NCBI GenBank assembly: GCA_900660155.1 | Contig: CABFPE010000114.1 | Coordinates: 1,269,809 to 1,333,808 of the forward strand | Reading direction: 5' to 3' | Source of the DNA: Hofstenia miamia | Taxonomy: Eukaryota > Xenacoelomorpha > Acoela > Hofsteniidae | Length of the DNA: 64,000 bases | Part shown: positions 34,988 to 47,374 of the stretch, in pieces | Numbering within the stretch: the stretch's first letter is position 1 | Layout: each line of letters begins with the position of its first letter | Notes under the pieces: generated by a model | Seen by the model: only the letters and a program-made list of their open reading frames with translations | Databases searched by the model: none | What the model was told of the DNA's origin: nothing | Program-made: the position numbers and the translations under genes

Positions 34988-37900
34988 ATGGTTTATAGAG
35001 CAAAAATATTTGCAATATCATTCCGATTTTTGTCAAACATTGCGTCGCCTAATGTTCGCGAACGAATTGTAGTTGATGGCAAAACATTCATAACCGATGG
35101 CTCTACCAATATTACCACAAAAATTAATGAAAAAGTTGGAGTCAATCTGCACAATAAAAAATATCATCCTATTCAACGGGTAGACTTGTGCTATTTTCAA
35201 ATTTGCAAACCTCTTTTCTTTAATATTTAACAGTTTCAAAACATTTTTGTTAGCCTAATAGTACAAGTTTGTAACCTAAGATTAAAGAAAAAATTGTTTC
35301 ATACTTGCATTCAACCAACAGATCGCGGGGTAGACCGGTTTATTCCCTGTTCGATAATCTTTCCCCTGTCGTTACGACCTTTCAAAATTTTGATTCCTTG
35401 TTAATTCCAAAAGATCATCCTGCGCGAAAACAGCGGGACAATTACTACATAAATGAAGACATCATGCTTCGCGCGCATACATCTGCGCACCAAGCCGAAC
35501 TCATCAAGGCAGGATTAGATGCCTTTCTTATTGCTGGTGATGTCTATCGAAGAGATGAAATTGATTCTACCCATTATCCTGTGTTCCATCAGGTAATTGC
35601 TTTATTAATTTGGTTTAAATCAGGATTTGCATTTCAACCGTTCATCTAACATTTTTTATAGTTTTCCTCTAATTTTTCCCAAAACTTAATACATTCCAAT
35701 TTCAAAGTGATTCAAAAAATTGTGATTTCATATGCAAAAATCCCGATGTAGAAACCTATTCCTACTATTTTCCAAACAGTTTTTTAATGCAGTGGTAGTT
35801 CTTGTGTCTAATAAGGTGATTTTTGAATTCATGTATGTAAAACTTATTTTTTATTTTGCTGTTTTAAGCACAGTGCCAACCCTGGTTTAAACCAATGTCA
35901 CAATTTCGTTCAATTGCGCTTTCTGTTTCTCAAAATGACTTTTTTTGGGAGATGTACCCCTTTATAAATCCGTGAATTGCATAGCTTTAATAAATATTTC
36001 GTAGTGTGATGCAATTATGTTAACCCTTGCATTCATATTCACTATATAGTTAAATTAGTTGCTGTTAGAAAATGTCTTTAGTTGTAAAATTGATACGTTA
36101 TGAAGTCAAATATACATCCTGATACATCATATTTACAACTTTAAATATAAAAGGAACAATGTACAAACACTCCATCTGTCTTCAAAACGACCTATATAAG
36201 AACTAGTGTTTTTGCAACTACATTGCTCCTGTAAATTATTTTTTAGGAATTTGGACGATGAAATATATCTTCCGAATATATTTTGTATACATATCGCCAA
36301 ATATTAAAATTGCCGAAATGTTCCGAAATAGTTAAAAAAATATTTGGTGATAAAATGAACAGATTTACCCTAAAAACCAGTTATTCTTGCGTTTCAAGAC
36401 TTATTAGATACTTTTAGCTTTTGTTCAAAAAATCTTTTTTCCGGTTCCTAATAACTACAAATGTCAACGCTCACTTTATTAGGGATATATTCGACAACAT
36501 GTATTGTTAATTGCACAATATTTCCTAGAAATCAAAATTTAGCAATTCTTTGAATAATGCTATTTTGTTAAGCTTACTATTTCCATTATGAGATTTAAGT
36601 AATCACTGCTTTTAATATATTAATTGCAGGGAAACAGAAGGAAATTTCTACATTCATTTATTTTATATTAATCTATATTTACAGTAAAAATAATAGCATA
36701 GGATCAAAATCTACCCTCGAAAATAATAGTTGGGAAGCATTTCTGTTCCAAATGGCAACACTATAACCTGGATACTTGATTTTAATTAGCAATGCACACC
36801 AGTTTTCACTCATTATTATCAAAAGTTTATAAAAGACTTAAATGTATGAAAAAAGTTTTCTTCTAAGTTTTGTATGCAAATGTCGTTATGTTTTTATAAA
36901 TATTACAATCAGTATCACATACTATATATAAATAATTTTATTTCAGGAAAGCATAAAATGAGGTAATTGTAACCCATAGATTCTAAGTCCAACGCAAGTG
37001 TTACGATTTTGTAATGCTTCAGTTTTAATGTTGTGATAGCTGACATGTATTCATTGATTCATTGTAGACCTTATTATGCATATTTAAAACATCATATTAA
37101 CCACTCATCTTATCTGCATTCATAGCAATTGGACAAGACGTTAATTTTAGAATCTGATGTCTAAAAATGATCTTATAGAATTCAGTCATTCCATGTGTTG
37201 CTTTACGTGTTCCTTTACTCATAAATATCTAAATCTCAAAACGGAATTTGTTCATTTAGCTTAATGCTTTCCAAAGTGGGGTGCGCAATGCACTCCTAGG
37301 GGTACGTGCTCGTTGATTATAAAGTCCAAAAAATGTTATATTCATTTTATCTTGTCAGTAGAAATATTGGTATGGCCAGAGTTTTCGAGTACTCGAAATG
37401 TTAAGAACTCGAACTCGAATAAGCTCGCAAAACTCGATCGGAAAAACTCAGAAGAGAAATCGTCAAACATCGAACTCGTTCGAAAATCCACTCGACAATT
37501 CCGTAAAAATTAATTTTTTTTAAATATCAATTTTCTTACCAATCACAAAAACAATTTTTTAGCTTAGAATTATTGTAAACTAAATGTTTTTTACCCTAAA
37601 AAAACTCAAAATAGCCTCTAGGAGTACATATGCTTAAAGTTTGGGAACCACTAATTTAAGTGATCGTAAATAATAAATATAAATGAATCGCCGTTCAAAA
37701 TGTTGTAGCATTTACGTTTTTAGTTTTGTTATAATTTCATTTTAAATTGAGCGTTTCCTTTGATGCAAGTAAATTATTTCTCTTCCATATCGCAATAAAA
37801 TAAAACTATAATGGAATTACGCAATTCACGGTTTCCTACGCTATTTGAAAAGTTTTTTATTGGCTGTTTGGTTTCTCCATTTTATTGGAAAGCTATTGAT

Positions 37901-38877
37901 AGTTTTTTTAGAAGTTTATTGTAATAAAGTGCAATGTCATTTTGAAATGTTATATATTTATTTTATTAAGATGCCCCAAAATTTCGTTAATATTTCGATA
38001 CACTATTTTGTGTAGTTATTTCGGGCTTTTCAATTTTCCGTGTGTACGTTATTTTCAACTAACATTTGAAAGCACTACTGTAAGCAATAAAGCAATTAAG
38101 TTTGAAGCAGTACGTCTGTATGACTCCTACAATTTGGTATCAAATATTTCCGAATTCCCTCTCTTTACTGGTACTAAAGATGATATTACTTTACGGCCTG
38201 ATTCTCACCAATTGTGTTATTCTCTCGATGCTACAACCATTCTCGAATATCGCATGAAAGCGGTGTTACTCAAACTTATGACGCACTTATTTGGCAATTC
38301 CACGAACGTCCGCTGGGTGCCAGCGTATTTTCCATTCACTCATCCATCGTGGGAAATGGAAATCAATTTTGGTGACGAATGGTTAGAGGTGCTTGGCTGT
38401 GGAATCGTAGAGCATCGATTATTGGCGAATTCTGGTGCTGGTGATAAAATTGGTTATGCCTTTGGACTTGGCCTCGAACGTTTGGCAATGATTCTCCACT
38501 CAATCGAAGATATAAGACTGTTTTGGAGTAAAGACGAACGGTTTTTACAACAGTTTCGAACCGATGATTTAGACGCGAAAATTACATTTGTACCATTCAG
38601 TAGTTGCAATCCTTTATACAACGATATGTCTTTTTGGATCACTGGAGATTTCGATGCTAACGACTTTTTTGATATCATTCGGTCGTTCGCGGGAGATTTA
38701 ATTGAAAGTGTGAAACTTTTTGATGAGTTCACTCATCCAAAAACCGGGAGACATAGTCGCACTTATCGCTTAGTGTTTCGTCACAATGAACGTGTTCTTG
38801 CTCAAAATGAAATTACTCCAATAGTAAAGTCAATTGAAGAGGTTCTCGTCAAGAGATTTGGTATAGTAATGAGATAA
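34988..38877 (+). CDS. FARS2: Mitochondrial phenylalanyl-tRNA synthetase (three exons)
   Basis: It joins phenylalanine to mitochondrial tRNA-Phe. Exons: 34988-35179 (64 codons), 35281-35592 (104 codons) and 38101-38877 (258 codons plus TAA), all joined in phase 0, giving 426 residues against 451 in human. Introns are 101 and 2508 bp, both GT-AG. The first 22 residues lack acidic side chains and carry Arg/Lys, as a mitochondrial presequence should. Class II synthetase core: Arg-Ala-His-Thr-Ser-Ala-His (128-134), motif 2 Asp-Val-Tyr-Arg-Arg-Asp (151-156) with His-Tyr-Pro-Val-Phe-His-Gln (162-168), and motif 3 Gly-Leu-Gly-Leu-Glu-Arg-Leu (290-296). The FDX-ACB anticodon-binding domain fills about 334-426. 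The exon 2 start was set by homology to the human Ile-Lys-Glu-Arg segment. The gene looks intact. Confidence 0.95.
35593..38100 (+). other. Intron 2 of FARS2
   Basis: The donor CAG/GTAATT and acceptor AATTAAG are seen at the ends. It is AT-rich with no coding sequence, apart from the hAT-like repeat near its 3' end. Confidence 0.85.
37265..37655. mobile_element. hAT-like non-autonomous element in FARS2 intron 2
   Basis: The right end, read inverted, is AGTGGTTCCCAAACTTTAAG, a familiar hAT-type terminus. The left end, CCAAAGTGGGGTGCGC, is a diverged partner, and both are followed inwards by an ACTCCTAG block. The interior holds a TCGA-rich patch (37385-37500). No clear target duplication is left, so the boundaries are approximate. 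Confidence 0.55.
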
Positions 38878-39261
38878 TATTTTCATAATTTTGTGTACAT
38901 ACATATTTTGTATAGTTTTATGCCAATTAAAATTTTGGTATTTTTTAAAATTCTGAACATCATTAACATTTTAAAGCTACTTTTCTCAAAAAAAGTTTTT
39001 GTAAAACAAATACCTGAAAAAAATTTTAGTTTCATTTTCTATGTTATCTGATTTGCTTTATCCATTAAACGTTGTATTTAGCTATCATTGTAACTGAATT
39101 TTAAATTTGACATTATTCATTTTTTATTTCATCAAAATTACCGATTATATGTGAGAGTTTAGTTGGTTTTAATGTCTTAAAAACTATTTTGCGTTATTTA
39201 CTAGATTTTTTATATTTCTAAACTCATTTGCAAATGATTAGTTATAGTGCAATGTCGAAGC
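38878..39261 (+). other. Short gap between FARS2 and the TBC gene
   Basis: It holds the FARS2 3' UTR, with an ATTAAA near 38929. Near its right end is either the promoter of the TBC gene or an upstream splice acceptor (TTATAG at 39242-39247). Confidence 0.45.
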
Positions 39262-42200
39262 ATGACCTCTTGTGGACAATCTAGTGATCCTAACGATCAA
39301 GATTGTTCAATAGCCTATGCGGACAGTGAAGCAGCGAGTTTGCAAGGAAGCCCGCCTCGCTATGATTGCTACGGCTTTTTAGTTGAGGGTGACAGCAATA
39401 CAACTTCGGCTGCCGGTGAGAAGAAAGGAAGAGAAGGCAAATGGCTGGACATGCTTCGACGCTGGAATTACTTCGCATCTAAGAAACAAAGAAAAATCCG
39501 CTCTCGCTGTAGAAAAGGCATTCCGCATTGTTTACGTGGGGAAGCATGGTTTTATCTATCAGGCAAGTTTCATTTCAATGTAGAATAAATAAACTAATCA
39601 TTTAGCACTGCAGTAAATTGTGCTTGCGATAATGTATTTTTTTTAATCTCTTGAAACGTTTTCATTTGGATTCGACCTGGTTTTGGTGCAGTGTGAATGC
39701 CTTTATTTTCATAAATCTTTTGTACGAGTGCTCTCTACATTTTTATTTTCACTGAATTGCAAAAGTTTTTATCAAGCTAGCCAATGCTTTGATTGTTACG
39801 CATTTGACAATTGCGTTAAGCTATCATTTCGTATAAACTATGCTTTTCGATTTTCAAATAATTTAAATTAGACGAGAAAAAGTTTCTATAACAATTTTGA
39901 TTGCGGCTTTTAATTTCTAAAGTTTTTGCGGATTTTAATGGGTTTTTGATGTCCATTAGTGGAAAGTAATATGAAATCTATGTTTCTAGTTAAGCATAAC
40001 ATTGAATACAAGAATAAGTTAAGCGTCTACATTAAATAGCTTGTTCGCAACACATTTCAAGTTTTTTGATTATCCATGGACTGGTTTCAATGAAATCAAT
40101 TGCAAGCAGGTCAAGTTTTAGAAGAGTGATTAATTGACTTTGAAAGCATTGGGTTTTTCCGAGGTTAATAATGTAATTTAGAACAAAAAGATTTGTAGGG
40201 ATTACTATCATCGGTATTATCAAAATTATCTTAAGTGTGTTCAACTGACATTGAAATGAATTCAATAATAAATGTAAAATTGAATTAAACCTCAACTGAA
40301 ATTTAAATTTCTAGATAGTCAGGCAATCTTTGTGTTTTTATCAAAATAAAAAATTTGAATGTGTTAGACACTCTCGGGAAATCTTTTTGATGGCTTGGCT
40401 ACTTTGTTTTACAAAACTTAAAGTTTATTCTTACTTTTCGTCTAAAAATTCAAAAACTTCTATTTAACATATTACCACAAGAAACTAACCTTTGGTTCTA
40501 AAGTTAATTTTTCATTGCTGTTAATATTTGCACGTAACAAACAAATATACACCCTGCTAGAAATTAGCCGTCCAATCATTTTTAAAAAGAATGAAATGCA
40601 TTAAACAGCAAATACTCTGCATGCTTTGGTTTGATTTTTTAGCTGTTTTCAGCATTCTTTAGAGCTCTTTTAGCCCTAGGTTCTACCATCAAAATATTTT
40701 TCAATTATTATACACTTGGGCAAATTACGAATTCCTATTACGATTCAAATATTTCATAGCCCTATTGCTATGCAGCTATTTGCCATATAGAGTCGCATTA
40801 TATATCAAATTGATTACACAGACCAGCTCCATATGAAGTAATTTTTTTTGGGTTTATCAATTCTGGGTACGTCCAAATGTTAAAGTTCACAATTTTATGA
40901 TAACCGTCTATTTTAATTACTAAAGTAGGCCATTTTTGGAGACCTATTTCTTCATTAGTTTTTATGCTGTCGTCACAGTTTTTCCGCCTTTTTGGTAGGC
41001 ACTTAACAGTTCTATGATAACTATATTTTTAATCCTAGATTTTCATCAATTAGGACCGTTTTCAGGAGAATGCTGTTTGAATATAAAATTAAAAAAAAAT
41101 TTTTATGAGTGAATGGTTATGCTTAACCTTAAATTGCCTAGAATTTTTTAAAAATTTTTGACGGTTTTTCGAAAAAAATTAAACGCATATATAACTTGTT
41201 TAGCTGAACATGAGGTATGGAGAAAATTGAAAACGTTTTTTAAAACATCTGAATTTGCAATGAAAATTGTTGCTCTTTTTAAGTAATATTCAACATTACG
41301 TCTGACCAAGTTCACCAATAGCTGTAGCCACATCTCAAAATATCCAATTGACATAATAGAATTGCTTGAAAATATTGAAAAAATCGTTGACTGTTAAAAG
41401 TTAAACAAACTTTAAGCGAAAACTGAAATGCAATCCTGATACTGAAATCGGAAGACTTTTTAACCTAAAGCTGAAACGGAAATTACTTGAAATCCAATTT
41501 AAAACTGCAACTGAAATTATCTGGAAGGTAATTCAGTTCAATGCGCTACGGACAGCATCTGCGTATGAATTCCGTGTTCGTTAAACATCGTTACATTTCA
41601 AGAATTCTGATCATTCCACAAATTATGTTCCCTCTATTTTAGTTCCTGATTTAAATTCCATGTCAACGTCGTAGAAACAGTGCATTTCTATTGTCGCTTA
41701 TACACAATTCAATATCCGACTTATGTTAATGTCTTGGAAGGCATCATCAGTGCATTTGATTATTGCACATTCTAAGAACCTTACACGCTTTGTTACATTA
41801 ACCTTTTTAGGTAAAACCCAATAAATTTTCCTTAGTTTCCAGTATTGGTATTGTTTTTGAAACCTTTGTCAAAATTTCATCAAATCATCTCATATCAATA
41901 ACGTTCTTTCTATTCTAACATGATACATTTGGCGCGTTCGCGTGTAAAGCTCGTGCACACAGTTTTTATTCGCAGTGCACACTGTATTCGCTTGCATTAG
42001 AGGTGTGCGATATTGCTATTTTTAAGTTCGGTCGATATCGATACGATATTCGATTTCGATACGATTTTTAAAACATTTTTTCAAAACAATAAGAATGGAA
42101 TTTTATTTTAACAACTTCTCAAAAAACATAAACAGCGGGCAGTCCTGGCACATAAGGTACTTCTAAATTGCATAATTTGCAAGTAACTTTGTTGTTGTCG

Positions 42201-44073
42201 GCTTTTGTAAAATGCTCCCAAACGAGGATCTTTTTCCAGACATTTTAAATCACAAATACTCTGAAACGGCAAAGTAATAAATGAAACTACCTTGTGCAGC
42301 CAGTAGAATATTACACAGAACTAATGCACGAGAGTGGAGATTGTAAATACACGTTTCTCAGATATGTGAACAAATGCATGCCCTTTTCTCAGAAATGACA
42401 GAATTCGTGGTATCGAACTTATCGAAAACAACTAAATTATTTCGATCGATAGCGATATTCAGTCAGTTTCTCGATATTCGATTTCGATTTGATGTATCGC
42501 ACAGCTCTAGCATTAATGGGGTAAACTGAATTTGATGAACTGTATTCGCGGGTGGATTCACTGATTCATTCAAAATTAAACTAAGGTAAATCAACAAATT
42601 TTAGAATTGGATTTTTCTTTAACTTTATTTAGGATATCTCACACTTCCGTAAATTGAAGTAAAGTGAAATCCTTGTTTAAGTATTTATTAAAAATAAAAA
42701 ATACAATATTCTTAGTTTAGATATGACATGCATGAGAATATCAATCACCAATTTAGATAAGAATCTTTTAAATACAAAATTAGTGTGATCTATAAATCAA
42801 TGATAATACTGAAAGTTTTGGTATTAAGAGCATTGTTCAACTGCAAAACAAGAGCTCAGGTAGCCCCTAGTTTAATTTTCGTTTCTCAAGTTGAGAGCCT
42901 CTTCGGTTCTCTCATAAATGTAAGACGGTTAAGTAAGATCATTCTGCATCTGTGCTTGCAAATTATTTAATGAAAAACGTTAATCCCTCGAATATAGTTG
43001 TTAAATTTAATTGGTACGCGGGCAGTTTAGCTCAGTTGCTCTCAGTGCACGGAATTTAAAATATTTAGTCGAAAACGATTGCCACCCGCGAATGCACCCA
43101 TTGGAAATTGAATAATTTGTGTTTTTAAGTTTTGTATATTTTAGGAGGCTACAAACTATTAGAAAACAATTTTAACTACTACTCACACTTACTTGCAAGA
43201 AGACCTGAGAAAAAATGGGTCGACTTGATTAACAAAGATATCACTCGTACATTCCCAAACCATGAACTATTTAATCATTTGAAAGGTCAGGAACAATTAT
43301 ACAACGTGTTATGTGCTTACTCTATTCATAATCCAATTATTGGCTATTGTCAGTCGTTGACGCCAATCACCTCAGTGTTGTTAATGTTTATGCCTGAAGA
43401 GCAAGCTTTTTGGGTGTTGGTTAGGCTCTGTGATCGCTACATGGTTGAATATCATGTTGAAGGAATGCGTGGGATTCAAATTGATGCTCTGATTGTGGAA
43501 GAGTTAGTAAAAAATCATCTACCTCGTTGTCATAACATGCTGTCTAATGCTGGTGTTGATGCCATTTTGTACGTCCAGGATTGGTTTTTCTGTATATTTT
43601 CTAGAAGTTTACCTTGGCCAACAGTCTTGCGAATTTGGGATATTTATTTTTTCGAGGGCAAGAGAGTTTTGTTTCGTGTGGCGTTGGTGCTAATTAAGCA
43701 TTCCTTGGCTAGTCTTCCTGATAATGCTGATTTCTACTCTTTACTCCAAGCTTTGAAGAACCCTCCTGAGGAGGTTATGGTTGACAAATTCTTGATTGCA
43801 GAATCTTTATTTTATTCTGTGGGAAATAAAGATTTAGAGAAACTTCAAAAAGTTAGCTTAAATCAGTATGAGAGAAGACAGCAAGCTCAACAAGCAAACA
43901 AGCGACCGGGGCTCTCTCTACCAAATGGCAAAGATGTTGAATCATGCTCTCGCCACGCAACTGTTGATTCAAATGAAAAGTTTTCTCTTAGTTCTGCTCC
44001 TCCTTCAGCTAATATCGACGAAGTTTTCTTAGATTCTACTCCATTTACTGATACACCAAGCTCCAATACTTAA
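39262..44073 (+). CDS. TBC-domain RabGAP, TBC1D10 type
   Basis: The protein stimulates GTP hydrolysis by Rab proteins (Rab27/Rab35 are known targets of the TBC1D10 family). Exons: 39262-39562 and 43145-44073, joined across a codon to give 409 residues. The joint restores Tyr-Leu-Ser-Gly-Gly, as in human TBC1D10A. Domain signs: Lys-Trp-Leu-Asp-Met-Leu (60-65), Lys-Gly-Ile-Pro ... Leu-Arg-Gly (85-93), arginine finger Ile-Asn-Lys-Asp-Ile-Thr-Arg (R135), glutamine finger Tyr-Cys-Gln (Q170), then the full C-terminal half of the TBC fold. The Ser/Pro-rich tail is shorter than in vertebrate TBC1D10A. The intron starts with GC. The start at 39262 is the first in-frame ATG; an upstream exon is possible because an AG lies at 39246-39247. 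Intact as read. Confidence 0.92.
42000..42507 (-). mobile_element. hAT-like deletion derivative with a BED-finger remnant
   Basis: Terminal inverted repeats GAGGTGTGCGATA (left) and GAGCTGTGCGATA (right, read inverted) match at 12 of 13 bases. Flanks TTGCATTA (41992-41999) and TAGCATTA (42508-42515) agree at 7 of 8. The subterminal parts are rich in CGATA/TCGAT repeats. On the minus strand at about 42170-42226 a short frame reads like a BED zinc finger: Val-Trp-Glu-His-Phe, then Thr-Cys-Lys-Leu-Cys. That is the DNA-binding domain of hAT transposases. The catalytic part is gone. Confidence 0.8.
43013..43106 (+). other. tRNA-like patch (possible SINE remnant)
   Basis: GCGGGCAG at the start can pair with CCCGC downstream. 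A TTTAGCTCAGTTG stretch resembles a pol III A box, but the B box is poor and there is no clean cloverleaf. It is not called as a tRNA gene. Confidence 0.25.
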
Positions 44074-46390
44074 TTTTAGCATTGTGCAATAGTTTTTTGT
44101 CATCAAATCTTATAATTAGTAATTTGTAATGCTGCATTTTAGATTAATTTGTTTTAGTTGCCTTGCAATGTGCCAAACATGATATTGTAGAAATTAATAG
44201 ATTTTATTTCGTATTCTAAATTTTGTATATCTTAATACGTATGTTCGTAAATAACAAGCTTTTCTTTAAATTTCAGTGATTTTTCTACATGAGATTTAAT
44301 GAATTGTTTTACATTTCACAAATTCAAAAATGTTGTTAATACTGTTCTTTCAAATTTCGATACGATTTACTAAATTGGTGGATTTGTTGTAGTCGTCGCC
44401 ATTGGAAAAATTCTGTTTCGGAAAATATAATGCAATTTGACATTGAATACAATTGGTACCTTTACAATAGCCAGATCTTTAAAAATATTGCTAAGTAGGC
44501 TGTTCAAAGTTGAGAGAAAGATAGTTGCCAACATAATTATTATATTTCATTGAAACATCAGTCACCATAAAACAAAAAATTGGCAGTAACAGATTGTTGA
44601 TTAAATTTTTGAAATTAATTTTTTGCAAAAGTTTTGTATATTTAATAAATTGATGTTGATGTTAAAAATATAGATAGTATTTTATGATCTTAGTCACATT
44701 TTAAAGTATTTTGAATTTATTGACTCATGCACACTTTGACAATATGTACAACTACCAATTTAATTGTAATTAATATCTATCTCTAAGGATTTGGTATATT
44801 TTTTAGAAAAAAATTGTTGATAAAATTTAATGTTAGCCTCTATTGGCTACTCTAAAAGAATAAACTTAAACTTGGTATTAAGGAATTCCCTAAAATTAAT
44901 TTTAAATAACTTTTCATAAAAAATTTCCCACACATGATAAGTAATAATTCCAGGCTGAAAAAATCAATTATGAAGTTAATAAATCCCTCATAAACTATTA
45001 TTAAAACAATCAATATTTGTAAAGCTTTACTTAACATACATGTAAATATTCTTTATTATTTTTCAACAAAAACCAAATATATCCTAATATTTATATATTA
45101 GTAGAATATGGTTCAAATAAACTCAAGCTGATAATTGATAGTACCTGGTTTTCTTCCAATTTTAAAATTAATTAATACTTCTTGAGTTCCTCAAATTAAA
45201 TTATTTTTTGAACTAACTGATGTAATCTCTTTAGGTTTGATATGCTGTAAGTCTCTTTGGCAAAATGTATTTTTTGGATTCTTCCCTAAACACAATAAAA
45301 CATTCTTAGATTTAATTGACTAATGGAAACGATATATACCAAAATTCGACATCAATAAATTCCACTGAATTTAATAAACATGTCTTTATGTTTAACTTTA
45401 GAACTTCTAAGAAAGTATTGTGAATTAAAAAAATTGAAATTGTGAGCACAAGTGCTGCCTAACTGTATATTGGATATAATTTAAAAAGTGAAGTCTACCA
45501 ATCTTATCATTTGGCATATATAATACTGAACAAAAGAAGAAATATTTAAGATAGCATTTACGATTAAGGATCATTTAACTATATAAAAAAGGGAAAAGAA
45601 ATAATTGGAATTGGCCAATCGAAAAATCACATTTAAACTGCAACACCACAATCAATTCCAACAACCAAAATTGATCAATGAAGAACAAAATACTTTTTTT
45701 GAAATCTTAATAAGTGTTTAACACTTTATTTGTATTGATTTTATTTGCAAAGGATTTTAAAAATAAATATTATTATTATCTTTCCAGAATTTGAAAAATT
45801 CTTATAAAATAATCATCTATGTATAAGCTACTGTAAGATTATTTATATAATTTCCGTAATCAATTTCTAATAACATATTTATGCTTCATAGAATGCAATA
45901 ATTTACACTCATAATTATAAATTAGCTTTGTGCACACTAATTTTTTAATATACTGAACCAGTCAAACAACTCCAAGTTTATGAATACTTGAGATCTTACA
46001 TCAGTCGAGGGATATATTTAAATTCAGATAATAAGTGTTTCTATATTCAGATAAATGTTTACGATTTAATAACTGACAATTTATCTGATAGCGTCAATAA
46101 TTTCAAAAAAATTATATTCAAATCAACATGCACTACAACAAGTAACAAATCTTACAGGCTATGGATAAGTTACTGTATATTGATATTTTTAATGACTAGT
46201 TATCATATAGTCATTGTTGTAGAATCTATATCCTAACCATGATGTGCCAGAAATATGTTTGCTTAAGGAAGATTTTTAAATGCCTTTTAAAAGATTACAA
46301 ATTTTCAATGCGTTTAATTTCCTTAGGTAACGAATTCTAAGTTCGAATGGCGAAATTAATGAACGATTTCTTCAAAGATTTTTTCTTATG
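44074..46390 (+). other. Gene-free stretch after the TBC gene
   Basis: It begins with the TBC 3' UTR; possible AATAAA signals lie near 44646 and 44858. Nothing else is recognised. Confidence 0.45.
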
Positions 46391-46458
46391 CTTAAGGCTA
46401 AGCCCACACTGTTGATTTCTTAATTTACAAACTAAATAGTCTATCAAAATTTTGTCAA

Positions 46459-47285
46459 GCGCGCACTAGTGATTTTTAATCTTCTCAATCGCTCATTTTA
46501 GAATGGATTTCATTATCACACAGCATGTCTCACGGCAATAAATCAATTACCAGAAGAAAAAAAATTTAAAAAACCATTTTAAGCTATTTTAGAGGTCTAA
46601 TAGTTACGCAGGGACAAAATATATGGTAAGTATGTAGTATACACCAAAATGGTTACTGAAAATTTAATGCGTAAATTTGGGAGTTGTGGGATGGGGGCCC
46701 TGAATTGACATCTCGCATCAGGCCCCCAAATTTATCGTGCCGCCACTGATAGTAACATGAAAAAATATCTGTTTTTGTATCTTAAGAAAATAGATTATAC
46801 ATGAATATTTAAGCTAAACAATGTCAAATTCTAAATTCTAAATATGAGCATTGATATCAGACACATAAAGCTCTTTTACTTAATACATGTAGTGAGCGAA
46901 ATAATAGCTTGATCCATCTTTCCAAGTCAATTAATTCAGTCTAATTTTCAAAAAACTCCTTTTCATAAAGCTATTGCAATAATTTTTATTTAAACTGCTT
47001 GTAAGAATAATCTTTTAACTATATATTATAATTCGCGGCTCGCTACGGAATGAATCAATGTCTCTCATTTTTACGAATTGGTCAATTAATTAATTGCAGT
47101 GCACGCACTATGTTCTATTTTATGCGTCAACAGTTTAATCAACGCAACAATAGATCACGCAGAAATTTTTTAATTTTTGTGATCATTAATTTGCTAGTGC
47201 GTGTTGTCGTAAAGAAAGTTCTCTGTTCTATTTTTTAAACTAAATAGTTTCGTTTTTACGTAAATTAAAAATCGCTAGTGCGCGC
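46459..47285. repeat. Inverted-repeat (foldback) region
   Basis: A 22-base sequence beginning GCGCGCACTAG at 46459-46480 is repeated inverted at 47264-47285 with one mismatch. Shorter GCGT/CGCAC-containing pieces of the same kind lie between (near 47100, 47155 and 47195). It looks like a worn foldback or terminal-inverted-repeat element. No protein remains are seen. Confidence 0.45.
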
Positions 47286-47374
47286 GGCGCCTAATACATA
47301 TAAAAAGTTTTGATCTTAAATTCTGCTTATGCGCAAATCCCGGAAATTTAATTGTATTATAACGCGGTAGATTT

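Larger units (their letters stand above)
39563..43144 (+). other. GC-AG intron of the TBC gene
   Basis: The intron opens AG/GCAAGT and closes TATTTTAG/G. It is 3582 bp long and holds the hAT-like element at 42000-42507 and a tRNA-like patch near its 3' end. Confidence 0.85.

Noticed and set aside
38454-38732. Minus-strand frame opposite FARS2 exon 3, and similar frames opposite SNRPD1
   Set aside because: These are shadows of the real coding strand with no family match.
43013-43106. A functional tRNA gene
   Set aside because: The A-box-like stretch is present but the B box and a full cloverleaf are not.
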